Shown here piece after piece: positions 56,504 through 64,000 of a stretch of 64,000 nucleotides of DNA. The notes below the pieces were generated by a model. It saw only the letters and a list, made by a program, of their open reading frames with translations. It searched no databases and was not told the origin of the DNA. The stretch lies in NCBI GenBank assembly GCA_024103215.1, contig JAGFIY010000042.1, forward strand, positions 38,382 to 102,381, read 5' to 3'. Source of the stretch: Melioribacteraceae bacterium. Lineage in GTDB: Bacteria; Bacteroidota; Ignavibacteria; Ignavibacteriales; Melioribacteraceae. The position numbers and the translations under genes were made by a program. Position 1 is the first letter of the stretch, and each line of letters opens with the position of its first letter.

Positions 56504-57475
56504 TCAATTCTCTTTTATTTTCTTTATTTCTTCAATCATTTTCGGCACGATCTCAAATACATCTCCCGCAATGCCGTAATCGGCAATTTGAAAAATCGGT
56601 GCATCTTTGTCTTTGTTAATCGCAACAATGTATTTTGATGATCTCATACCCGCAAGATGCTGAATAGCTCCCGATATTCCAAGTGCGATATACAAGTTCG
56701 GTGAAACGGTTTTTCCTGTTTGTCCGACCTGCTCGGAATGAGACCTCCAACCGGCATCGACAACTGCTCTGGAAGCTCCAACTGCAGCACCAAGAACATC
56801 TGCTAATTCTTCAACCAATTTAAAGTTTTCCGCTTCTTTCAATCCTCTTCCGCCTGAAACAATTATTTCGGCCTCGGCTACATCGATCTTACCTCCGGAT
56901 TTTTTCAATTCAACAACTTTTGAGGAAAGGTTTAAATTGCTTTGTTCCATCACATTAATTTCAACTGAAGATTCAACAGGTTCTCCGAGTGGAAATGTAT
57001 TTGGTCTGATGGTTATTACTTTTTTGCTGCTTGTGAATTTTACATCAACCAAGGCTTTGCCTGCATAAACGGGTCGAGTAACGATAACAGAATCGCCGTT
57101 AACTTTCAGCTCGGTACAATCTGTTGCTATTCCAGCATCAATTTTTGAGGCGATTATCGGTGCTAAATCTTTGCCCATAGCAGTATTAGCGAAAATAACT
57201 ATATCGATATCGTTTTCTGCGATATAATTGTTGAGTAAATCGGCATAAGCTGATGTTGAATAATTTAGAAGCTCTGCTGATTTCAAGTGAACAATCGAAG
57301 CGGCTCCTTGTTGTGCTGCTTTTTCCAATCCTTTAATTTCGTTACCTATAGTTGCTGCTTTTATTTCACTTCCAAAAGCTCCGGATAATTTTTTTGCCGC
57401 AGCAATTGCTTCAAGAGAAGCTTTTTTTACTTCGCCGTTTCTTTGTTCTATAAATACTAAAATATTATTTGCCAT
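56504..57475 (-). CDS. etfA: Electron transfer flavoprotein alpha subunit
   Basis: EtfA binds FAD and, with EtfB, moves electrons from acyl-CoA dehydrogenases or other dehydrogenases to the quinone pool. The 323-residue protein begins NILVFIEQRNGEVKKASLEA. The C-terminal FAD-binding domain shows IVSGGRGLKEAENF, VGASRAVVDAGW, QVGQTGKTVSPNLYIALGIS and SSKYIVAINKDKDAPIF, all family signatures. A ribosome site GAGGGAG precedes its ATG. It follows etfB (12 bases between), as usual. No acyl-CoA dehydrogenase is in the window. Confidence 0.95.
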   Translation of the reverse strand: MANNILVFIEQRNGEVKKASLEAIAAAKKLSGAFGSEIKAATIGNEIKGLEKAAQQGAASIVHLKSAELLNYSTSAYADLLNNYIAENDIDIVIFANTAMGKDLAPIIASKIDAGIATDCTELKVNGDSVIVTRPVYAGKALVDVKFTSSKKVITIRPNTFPLGEPVESSVEINVMEQSNLNLSSKVVELKKSGGKIDVAEAEIIVSGGRGLKEAENFKLVEELADVLGAAVGASRAVVDAGWRSHSEQVGQTGKTVSPNLYIALGISGAIQHLAGMRSSKYIVAINKDKDAPIFQIADYGIAGDVFEIVPKMIEEIKKIKEN

Positions 57476-57487
57476 TTTATTCTCCCT

Positions 57488-58234
57488 CTATATTACTTTA
57501 GCTTCTTCTCTTAACAATTTTACTAACTCGGGTACCGCACTTGCGTCCTCACCCAAAATTTTACCAGGTGATTTTGCCGGAGGTTTACTCATTGTTAAGA
57601 TTTCGGTGTAATTTTCGGCAGCTGCCGCTTCTTTGTCTTCTATTGTTTTTTTCTTAGCCGCCATTATTCCCTTCAATGAAGCATATCGCGGTTCATTCAA
57701 TCCTTTTTGTGCAGTTATTACGCACGGAATCGATGTTTCAATTACTTCGCGTCCTCCCTCAATTTCTCTTTCAGCGGTAATTTTCTCTCCTTCGAGTTTA
57801 AAGTCAACAACTACAGAAACCGAATTGAAGCCTAAAAGTTCAGCGGTCAATTGTCCGACAATACCAGCATCATAATCAACCGATTGCTTTCCGAAAAATA
57901 CAAGTTGAGCTTCTTGATTTTTTATTTCAGCGGCAAGTGCTTTCGCAACTGAAAGAGAATCCCTGTAGGAATCCGATTTTAGTAGAATTCCGCTATCGGC
58001 TCCCATCGCAAGTGCTTTTCTTATCGATTCTTTGTTTGCGTCAGTTCCCAAGCTTATTACAACTACCTCGCCTCCTACTGCGTCTCTTGTTTTTAAGGCT
58101 TCTTCTATAGCAAATTCGTCGTAGGGATTTACGACATAAGTAACATCTTTAGGGTCAATTGTTTTCCCGTTATCCCCAATTTTAACTTTTGTTGCCGTAT
58201 CGGGTACGTGACTTACACATACAACAATTTTCAT
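57488..58234 (-). CDS. etfB: Electron transfer flavoprotein beta subunit
   Basis: This 248-residue partner of EtfA has the typical beginning KIVVCVSHVPDTATKVKI, YVVNPYDEFAIEEALK, GADSGILL, FFGKQSVDYDAGIVGQLTAE and the recognition-loop region CVITAQKGLNEPRYASLKGI. It binds AMP and interacts with dehydrogenase partners. A strong ribosome site GGGAGG lies before its ATG. It is divergent from clpS across 111 bases that must hold both promoters. The last third, rich in alanine and lysine, is normal for the family. Confidence 0.95.
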   Translation of the reverse strand: MKIVVCVSHVPDTATKVKIGDNGKTIDPKDVTYVVNPYDEFAIEEALKTRDAVGGEVVVISLGTDANKESIRKALAMGADSGILLKSDSYRDSLSVAKALAAEIKNQEAQLVFFGKQSVDYDAGIVGQLTAELLGFNSVSVVVDFKLEGEKITAEREIEGGREVIETSIPCVITAQKGLNEPRYASLKGIMAAKKKTIEDKEAAAAENYTEILTMSKPPAKSPGKILGEDASAVPELVKLLREEAKVI

Positions 58235-58345
58235 TTAACCTCCCGATTTATTCTTTTTTAAAATGTCTTTAACAAAATCAAATATAAAGAAAATTTATTT
58301 TTTTGGCGTAATTTAATATTTTTTATTACTCTTTGAATCCTGATT

Positions 58346-58636
58346 ATGAGCGATCAAAAAACACAAAATATTGAACTGCCGGAACTTGATGAAGATGTTG
58401 AAATCGGGCTGCCTTTTCAAGTCATTTTATACAACGATGATTGGCATACGTTTGACGAAGTGATAAATCAGCTTATCGTTGCGACAAACTGCAGTTTCGA
58501 AAGAGCAAAAAGTCTTGCATTTGAAGTTCATGTAAAGGGCAAAGCAATTGTATTTTCCGGAGAAATGAATAAGTGTTTAAAAGTTTCAGCAGTACTTGAG
58601 GAAATTGAACTTCACACCCAGATAGTTTCCGGATGA
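58346..58636 (+). CDS. clpS: ATP-dependent Clp protease adaptor ClpS
   Basis: ClpS delivers N-end-rule substrates to ClpAP or ClpCP. The 96-residue protein has an acidic N-terminal tail and the core FQVILYNDDWHTFDEVINQL with the conserved NDD and hydrophobic pocket residues, then FEVHVKGKAIVFSG and a C-terminal helix-strand. The usual ClpS pocket Asp/His (here N-D-D...H) is retained. It stands alone, opposite etfB, and is followed by ychF after 69 bases. Confidence 0.93.
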   Translation: MSDQKTQNIELPELDEDVEIGLPFQVILYNDDWHTFDEVINQLIVATNCSFERAKSLAFEVHVKGKAIVFSGEMNKCLKVSAVLEEIELHTQIVSG

Positions 58637-58668
58637 TTCAAAATTCTGTCCGTTCGAATTATATTTTA

Positions 58669-58676
58669 TATATTTG
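58669..58676 (+). promoter_or_regulatory. Candidate -7 box of ychF
   Basis: TATATTTG matches the Bacteroidota -7 consensus TAnnTTTG exactly, 30 bases before the ychF ATG. The -33 element is not clear. By eye only. Confidence 0.3.
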
Positions 58677-58705
58677 ATTATCATTTTACACTTTAATGGA
58701 TCTTT

Positions 58706-59785
58706 ATGCAGATAGGACTTGTTGGTTTACAGTTTTCAGGAAAAACAACTTTATTTAACACCCTTTCACTTCAGGAATACGATCCTGAACTTGCAGCTAA
58801 AGAAGAAACCAAAATAGAAGTAGTAAAAGTTCCCGATGAACGACTCGATCATCTGACAGAGCTTTTCAATCCGAAAAAACAAGTTAACGCGGTAATAGAA
58901 TTTTTTGATATTCCTGGTCTTAAAATGTCCGAGGAGGGAAAGGTTAAAATAACATCATCGTTTCTTAACAATGTGAAAAACAATGATGCTTTAATATATG
59001 TTATCAGACAGTTTGATGACGAAACAGTTCCGCACCCGATGAACACAGTTGACCCGCTGAGGGATATTCAATTTCTGGAAACTGAATTTCTTTTACATGA
59101 TTTGGCTTTCTTCGAAAACCGGATCGAAAAATTGAAAAAAGACATTCAGAAGATGAAAGATGAAAAACTTAAGAGAGAACTGCCGTTAGCTGAAAAATGT
59201 GTATCGTTTCTTGAAGAAGAAAAGCCTCTGAGAGATTTAGGCTTAAGCGAGGATGAACTAAAATTACTTTCAGGCTATCAGTTATTGACTCTTAAACCTT
59301 TGGTGGTGGCCGTAAATTTTGATGAAAACTCCATGGATAAATTTGAGAATGTAATTTCTAACATCACACAAAATTTAAACTCCGAAATAAATTTTATACC
59401 CTTCTTTGCTAAAATTGAATATGAATTATCTCTACTGGATGCCGAGGATAGAAAATCATTTATGCAGGATTACGGTATTGAAATATCAGCAAAAGATAAA
59501 ATAATCCAAACTGCTTACAAACTTCTCGGCTTAAGTTCGTTCTTCACTGTTGGCGAGGACGAATGCAGAGCATGGACGATCAAAAACGGATATACTGCTC
59601 AGCAGGCAGCAGGTGTTATACACACGGATTTTTTTAATAAATTTATTCGTGCTGAAGTGGTTCATTATTCTGACTATATTCAATACGGTTCATTTGCAAA
59701 ATGCAAGGATGCCGGAGTTTGGCGGCTTGAAGGGAAAGAATATCAGGTTAAAGACGGAGATATACTTAATATCAGACACAATTAA
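58706..59785 (+). CDS. ychF: YchF/Obg-family GTP- or ATP-binding protein
   Basis: This 359-residue P-loop NTPase of the TRAFAC YchF subfamily has the Walker A GLQFSGKTTLFN (usual form GLPNVGKST), DIPGL for G3, and the specificity region VNFDE, an NxxE pattern that in YchF favours ATP over GTP. A coiled coil lies near residues 140-180. The C-terminal TGS-type domain FFTVGEDECRAWTIKNGYT and a final KCKDAGVWRLEGKEY complete the family. It is involved in translation and stress response. The pepD gene begins ten bases downstream. Confidence 0.85.
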   Translation: MQIGLVGLQFSGKTTLFNTLSLQEYDPELAAKEETKIEVVKVPDERLDHLTELFNPKKQVNAVIEFFDIPGLKMSEEGKVKITSSFLNNVKNNDALIYVIRQFDDETVPHPMNTVDPLRDIQFLETEFLLHDLAFFENRIEKLKKDIQKMKDEKLKRELPLAEKCVSFLEEEKPLRDLGLSEDELKLLSGYQLLTLKPLVVAVNFDENSMDKFENVISNITQNLNSEINFIPFFAKIEYELSLLDAEDRKSFMQDYGIEISAKDKIIQTAYKLLGLSSFFTVGEDECRAWTIKNGYTAQQAAGVIHTDFFNKFIRAEVVHYSDYIQYGSFAKCKDAGVWRLEGKEYQVKDGDILNIRHN

Positions 59786-59795
59786 GGGGAATAAA

Positions 59796-61253
59796 ATGTC
59801 AAAAGATGCAATTAAAAATTTGAAACCGGAACTTTTATGGGAAGCCTTTTTCGGAATTTCGCAAGTTCCGCGTCCCTCTAAAAAAGAGGAAAAAATTCAA
59901 AAACATGTACAAGATTGGGCTGAACGAAATAATTTTGAATTTAAAACAGATGATTCGGGAAATATATTAATCTATGTTCCAGCAACCCCTGGCTACGAGG
60001 ATAAGCCTACGGTGGTTCTTCAAGGTCATCTTGATATGGTTTGCGAAAAAAATAAAGGCACCGAACATGATTTTGAAAATGATCCGATTGAGTTGATCAA
60101 AGAAGGTGACTGGTTAAAAGCAAACGGAACAACACTTGGCGCGGATAACGGAATTGGTGTTGCTGCCTCAATGGCAATTGCCTTAGATAAAAACACGGTG
60201 CATGGTCCCTTAGAAATTTTATGTACTGCCGACGAAGAAACCGGTATGACCGGAGTTAACGGTTTAAGCAGCGACTTTCTCAAAGGAAAATACTTATTAA
60301 ACTTAGATTCGGAAGAGGACGGAGTTTTTTATGTAGGATGTGCAGGCGGACAAGATACAGTGGGAAGAGCAGAAATAAAATTTAAGACTAACGATACAGA
60401 CCTTGTTCCATACGAATTGATGGTAACAGGATTAGCAGGAGGTCACTCCGGTTTGGATATTCAGAATGGAAGAGCAAACGCAATCCGACTTCTTGCCATT
60501 TTACTGAACAGATTAAATGTCAAATTCAAAATTGCTGAGATGAGCGGAGGTTCTCTTAGAAATGCGATTCCCCGCGAAGCTGAAGCAGTAATTTTAATTG
60601 ATCCCACAGACGAAACAAAAGTTAAAGATGTTATCGACAAGTTTGTGAGTGATATGCTGTTAGAATTTAAAGTAACTGACGGTGGCTTGAAAGTTAATTT
60701 TACAAAACTTGATAAAAAATTCGATAAAGTATTCAGTAAAAAATTCGCTAAAAAAGTGATAAATGTTCTGCTTGCCGTTCCTCATGGAATTATGGCGATG
60801 AGTCCATCGATTCCTGACCTAGTTGAAACATCAACCAATCTTGCAACACTACGAATTGAGGACGACGAACTTGTAATTGGTACAAGCCAGCGAAGTTCGA
60901 TCGAAAGTGCGAAACTTGTGGTTACTTCCCGCGTGGTTGCAATATTCAAACTTGCCGGATTCGAAGCAAAAGTGGGCGACGGTTATCCAGGGTGGCAGCC
61001 GAATATGGACTCGCAATTACTGAAAATCGGAAAGAAAGTTTATAAAGATATGTTTGGATCCGACCCGGGAATAAAAGCAATTCACGCTGGATTGGAAACC
61101 GGGTTGCTCGGAGCAAAATATCCTGATCTTGATATGATTTCATTCGGACCTACAATTATGGGGGCTCATTCTCCTACAGAAAAAGTAAACATTCCTGCGG
61201 TTGAAAAATTTTATAACCTTCTTAATGGAATGCTGAAAGAACTTGCATCATAA
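59796..61253 (+). CDS. pepD: Aminoacyl-histidine dipeptidase (M20C, PepD)
   Basis: PepD is a zinc dipeptidase that cleaves Xaa-His and other dipeptides. The 485-residue protein starts MSKDAIKNLKPELLWEAFF (ATG 59796, with AAGGGGA ribosome site), with VVLQGHLDMVCEKN near residue 72-85 (first zinc His and Asp), TLGADNGIGVAA near 117, CTADEETGMTG near 144 with the catalytic glutamate, and GGHSGLDIQNGRANA, the lid region. A longer frame from 59550 overlaps ychF and is not used. A strong terminator follows at 61282-61308. Confidence 0.95.
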   Translation: MSKDAIKNLKPELLWEAFFGISQVPRPSKKEEKIQKHVQDWAERNNFEFKTDDSGNILIYVPATPGYEDKPTVVLQGHLDMVCEKNKGTEHDFENDPIELIKEGDWLKANGTTLGADNGIGVAASMAIALDKNTVHGPLEILCTADEETGMTGVNGLSSDFLKGKYLLNLDSEEDGVFYVGCAGGQDTVGRAEIKFKTNDTDLVPYELMVTGLAGGHSGLDIQNGRANAIRLLAILLNRLNVKFKIAEMSGGSLRNAIPREAEAVILIDPTDETKVKDVIDKFVSDMLLEFKVTDGGLKVNFTKLDKKFDKVFSKKFAKKVINVLLAVPHGIMAMSPSIPDLVETSTNLATLRIEDDELVIGTSQRSSIESAKLVVTSRVVAIFKLAGFEAKVGDGYPGWQPNMDSQLLKIGKKVYKDMFGSDPGIKAIHAGLETGLLGAKYPDLDMISFGPTIMGAHSPTEKVNIPAVEKFYNLLNGMLKELAS

Positions 61254-61281
61254 TTTATTAAACCTATTTTCTATTTCATTG

Positions 61282-61308
61282 AAGCCGCTTTGTTAAGCGG
61301 CTTTTTTT
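61282..61308 (+). terminator. Rho-independent terminator after pepD
   Basis: AAGCCGCTT (61282-61290) and AAGCGGCTT (61295-61303) form a perfect 9 base-pair stem with loop TGTT, running into a T-run to 61308. It lies 28 bases past the pepD stop. Confidence 0.92.
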
Positions 61309-61372
61309 ATTGTTTTATTTACCGATATTTCTTAAGATAAGGTTATCTTTTAAAAAATCGGCATAAATTAAA

Positions 61373-63082
61373 ATGAAAACAACTCAAGATTTGTATTCGG
61401 TACCGAGAATTACATCGCTTCAGGATATGCTCCTCCGTTCGGCAGAGGAGTACGGATCAAAACTAGCTATGGAAGATTTAAACAAAACACCTATTCAAAA
61501 GCAGACATATTCTCAACTTCTTGATAGTGTTTTGAGGTTAGGCACAGCATTAAAATCTCTTGGGATTGAGGAAAGAAGTCATATTGCAATTATTGGTGAA
61601 AACAGAGTTCAATGGGCTGTCAGTTATTTAACGTGCGCTTGCTTTAATTTTATCGTAGTTCCAATTGACAAAAACTTAAACGCAAACGAGATATTAAATA
61701 TTCTACACGAGTCAGACAGTGAGGTAATAATTTCATCGGCATCCTATCTCGAAATTTTTGATGATGTAAGTAGCGCACTTCCAAGACTAAAATATTTCAT
61801 TTCGATGGATCCTACGAGCAACGAACAATTTCATTCGATGATTGAGTTAATGAATAATGCAGAACCGCTTTCTAAAGAAGCGCTTCCAAACATCAAACCG
61901 AATGAATTATTCGAAATCATTTTTACCAGCGGTTCTCTCGGCAGAGCAAAGGGTGTGATGCTTTCACAAGCAAACATTACTTCGAATTTAATGAGTATGG
62001 TAAGCATGCTGTTTATGCATCCGGAAGATAGATTTTTATCTGTCCTTCCAATGCATCATACTTATGAGTGCACTTGTGGAATGTTATGTCCGCTTTATTG
62101 TGGATCTTCGATTCATTATTCACGATCCTTAAAAACAGTAGTTGACGACATTCAACAAGTGAAAGCTACAGTTCTTTTGGGCGTGCCTCTTCTTTACGAT
62201 AAAATGTTCCGAAGAATTTCGAAATCTATTAAAGACGATAAGGTGAAATCGAAGATAGTTCCACCTTTGGTTAAATTAACTAACATTGCGCAGAAGATAG
62301 GTTTAAAAGAGATTAAAAAGAGTATCTTCAAAGAACTTCATCATAAATTCGGAGGGCATATCCGGGTGTTTATCGCAGGCGGTGCAGCTCCGGATCCCGA
62401 GGTTGCAAAAGGTTTGAGGGAATTCGGATTCAACTTTCTGCAAGGTTACGGTTTGACAGAAACCTCACCGATCTTAGCTTTGAACAGACTGAATAATTTT
62501 AAAGATAATGCTGCGGGAATTCCTCTTCCAGGAGTCGAGATTAAAATTTTGGATCCCGACGAAAACGGTAGTGGTGAGATTGCCGCTAAAGGTCCGAACA
62601 TAATGCTCGGATATTACAAAAACGATGACCAGACAAAAAAAGTATTGGCTGATGGATGGTTTAAGACCGGTGATATTGGTTTCTTTGATGAGGACGGATT
62701 TCTTCATATTAACGGAAGAAAAAAGAATGTAATTGTTTCGAGAAGCGGTAAAAATGTTTTCCCGGAAGAAATCGAAGACGTTCTTAACAGAAGTCAATTT
62801 GTGCTCGAGTCAATTGTTTTTGGTGAAAAGGACGATAAGCAAGGAGAAATTATAAGTGCAATAATCGTTGTTGATACAGAATCTTTTCTTGAATTTGCAG
62901 AGACTGAAAAAATAAAACTCAGTGAAAAAATCATTGACGAAAAAATTAAATCGGAAATCGATAAAGTAAACAAACAATTGGCATTGCATCAGCAGATTAA
63001 AAAATTCACTATCAGAGATCGCGAATTCGAAAAGACGACTACTCAGAAAATTAAACGTTACTTGGTCGATCAAGAAGAATAA
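61373..63082 (+). CDS. Long-chain fatty acid-CoA ligase (AMP-binding)
   Basis: This 569-residue ANL enzyme activates fatty acids with ATP and CoA. It shows FTSGSLGRAKGVMLSQANI near residue 182 (P-loop, SGSxGxxK), LPMHHTYE, the Tyr-Gly-x-Thr-Glu motif in GYGLTETSP near 362, the ADGWFKTGDIG region near 422 with the ATP-binding Asp, INGRKKNVIVSRSGKNVFPE near 441, and a C-terminal Lys in TTQKIKRYL. Compared with the adenylating half of the giant protein at 37637 it is a stand-alone enzyme of normal size. Substrate chain length cannot be predicted. It has its own terminator-separated unit downstream of pepD. Confidence 0.9.
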   Translation: MKTTQDLYSVPRITSLQDMLLRSAEEYGSKLAMEDLNKTPIQKQTYSQLLDSVLRLGTALKSLGIEERSHIAIIGENRVQWAVSYLTCACFNFIVVPIDKNLNANEILNILHESDSEVIISSASYLEIFDDVSSALPRLKYFISMDPTSNEQFHSMIELMNNAEPLSKEALPNIKPNELFEIIFTSGSLGRAKGVMLSQANITSNLMSMVSMLFMHPEDRFLSVLPMHHTYECTCGMLCPLYCGSSIHYSRSLKTVVDDIQQVKATVLLGVPLLYDKMFRRISKSIKDDKVKSKIVPPLVKLTNIAQKIGLKEIKKSIFKELHHKFGGHIRVFIAGGAAPDPEVAKGLREFGFNFLQGYGLTETSPILALNRLNNFKDNAAGIPLPGVEIKILDPDENGSGEIAAKGPNIMLGYYKNDDQTKKVLADGWFKTGDIGFFDEDGFLHINGRKKNVIVSRSGKNVFPEEIEDVLNRSQFVLESIVFGEKDDKQGEIISAIIVVDTESFLEFAETEKIKLSEKIIDEKIKSEIDKVNKQLALHQQIKKFTIRDREFEKTTTQKIKRYLVDQEE

Positions 63083-63136
63083 AAAACGACTAAACTTGTT
63101 TTTGGTATTGAAAATTATTTTTCTAATTTTCCGCTG

Positions 63137-64000
63137 ATGATCATTTCAAATGGGTTAAATTTTAGAAAGTTGTTAAAGAACGCAATTAAAAATATATTAT
63201 TTTTAATATTGATCGCAGTTACTTCCTTTGCGCAATCAAACAATTATATTGAATCCGGTAAAACTCATTCCATTTTTCTTTCCTTTAATCCTGGTATCAC
63301 GTACTCGATCACAGATTATAATAGTTCAGAGATTGGTTTTCTCGCAGAGTTTTCGGCTGATTACAATCTTTACAAATACAAAAATCATCTGTTTGGAGTT
63401 GGCATTCTTGGAAATCTTGGTACTTTGAATGGAGAACATTCAAACTTTAAGCCAACTGAATTTACCTCGAATTTTTCTTCGCTTGGTTTAATGGGTTTTT
63501 ATGCGTTGTACGTTTATAATTATCATTTGAGATTTGGGATTGGAATTGAAAATATTTGGTTTGATCCCGATCAGATTGAACAGTATAACCTAAATGATAA
63601 AATAGATCCCGACAATTCAGCTTTGGGATTAGTATTTGAAATCGGAGGGAGAAAATTCTTTAATGAAAATTGGGGGGCTGAGCTTTCATTCACATATCAT
63701 ATGCCTTCGACCGATTGGCTTGACGGCGCGAAAAGAGGTTCTGCAAATGATGTATTCGCCTCTCTAAAATTGGGTTTAGTCTACAAAGTGGACTTTTTGA
63801 TAAGAACAAAAAGCGACAAACAGCTTGTTAAAGAACCAATTGAACAAGAAAGTAGATTTAAAGATTCTGATTCGGATGGTGTAGAAGATATAATAGACAA
63901 ATGTCCGGATACTCCGCCTAATGTCATAGTCGACGAAACAGGATGTCCTGTGGATACCGATGAAGATGGTGTACCGGATTATTTGGATCAATGTCCGAAT
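63137..64000 (+). CDS. OmpA-like outer-membrane protein with TSP3 repeats, N-terminal part (cut by window edge)
   Basis: The frame is open from ATG 63137 to the window end (288 residues, no stop), so the gene continues to the right. It has a signal peptide (KNILFLILIAVTSFAQ), a beta-barrel domain of about 190 residues with aromatic-rich strands such as YITYSITD-like and LRFGIGIENIWF, and then calcium-binding thrombospondin type-3 repeats DSDSDGVEDIIDKCPDTPP and DTDEDGVPDYLDQCPN. In such proteins an OmpA peptidoglycan-binding domain normally follows, presumably beyond the edge. It lies 54 bases after the acyl-CoA ligase, with no clear terminator. Confidence 0.86.
   Translation, partial: MIISNGLNFRKLLKNAIKNILFLILIAVTSFAQSNNYIESGKTHSIFLSFNPGITYSITDYNSSEIGFLAEFSADYNLYKYKNHLFGVGILGNLGTLNGEHSNFKPTEFTSNFSSLGLMGFYALYVYNYHLRFGIGIENIWFDPDQIEQYNLNDKIDPDNSALGLVFEIGGRKFFNENWGAELSFTYHMPSTDWLDGAKRGSANDVFASLKLGLVYKVDFLIRTKSDKQLVKEPIEQESRFKDSDSDGVEDIIDKCPDTPPNVIVDETGCPVDTDEDGVPDYLDQCPN

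Noticed and set aside
59550..59795. Upstream extension of pepD
   Set aside because: It would overlap the YchF TGS domain for most of its length, whereas a ribosome site and ATG at 59796 give the normal family N-terminus.
61373..63082. Treating the acyl-CoA ligase as a pair with the giant protein at 37637
   Set aside because: The genes are far apart, and the ligase is full length and independent; only the common ANL fold links them.

Overview
The window is AT-rich bacterial chromosome with dense, mostly collinear genes. The gene content points to the Bacteroidota/Chlorobi side of the tree, most likely Ignavibacteria (inference). The supporting signs are a FlgD-like C-terminal sorting domain next to two PorV/PorQ-type barrels (type IX secretion style), bacillithiol synthesis (bshC), hpnCDE squalene synthesis, a DUF2851 protein, a mitochondrial-type citrate synthase and an OmpA protein with thrombospondin type-3 repeats. 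TTG starts and stop/start overlaps are frequent. I see no phage, insertion sequence, CRISPR array or integrated element; almost everything reads as core genome.

Layout. 1-2359 holds the deoC end, a solitary HicB-like gene, a TrmH/SpoU methyltransferase and aroA, converging on bshC. 4112-10709 is an envelope cluster: a flippase-like membrane protein, two paralogous GT2 glycosyltransferases, a NodB-type deacetylase and a radical SAM protein, bracketed by two paralogous DUF1207-like barrels; a site-2 protease follows. 11954-16272 is a four-gene operon of a lipoprotein, an Asp-box propeller protein with a sorting tail and two PorV-like barrels. 16398-19511 holds a FemAB-like acyltransferase, a GT4 and a GT9. 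The SRP RNA gene lies at 19535-19627. 19632-30103 holds sixA, an NhaC-type antiporter, uvrC, glgC with a clear terminator, an M1 peptidase, lpxH and PBP1A. A tRNA-Leu(CAG) at 30198-30281 precedes hpnC-hpnD-hpnE. Then come citrate synthase with its terminator and two M16 peptidase-family genes, one with and one without a zinc site.

37637-42418 encodes a 1593-residue protein joining an acyl-CoA-ligase-like adenylation domain, about 750 residues of unassigned sequence and a C-terminal GNAT acetyltransferase. 42524-47870 holds pyrG, a TPR protein, purN and purH. 47879-53255 is the elongasome operon mreB-mreC-mreD-mrdA-rodA, followed by pyrF. 54064-54397 has no gene but folds on paper into a candidate structured RNA. 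The rest holds DUF2851, a DUF151-UVR nuclease-family protein, etfB-etfA, clpS, ychF, pepD with a terminator, a long-chain acyl-CoA ligase and the N-terminal 288 residues of an OmpA-type protein cut by the window edge.

Most genes serve envelope construction (lipid A, peptidoglycan, glycans, outer-membrane barrels, squalene) and nucleotide or central metabolism. The most promising unusual items are the ANL-middle-GNAT giant, the glycan cluster bracketed by paired barrels, the unassigned RNA-like element, and hpnD, whose conserved N-terminus has no ordinary start codon.
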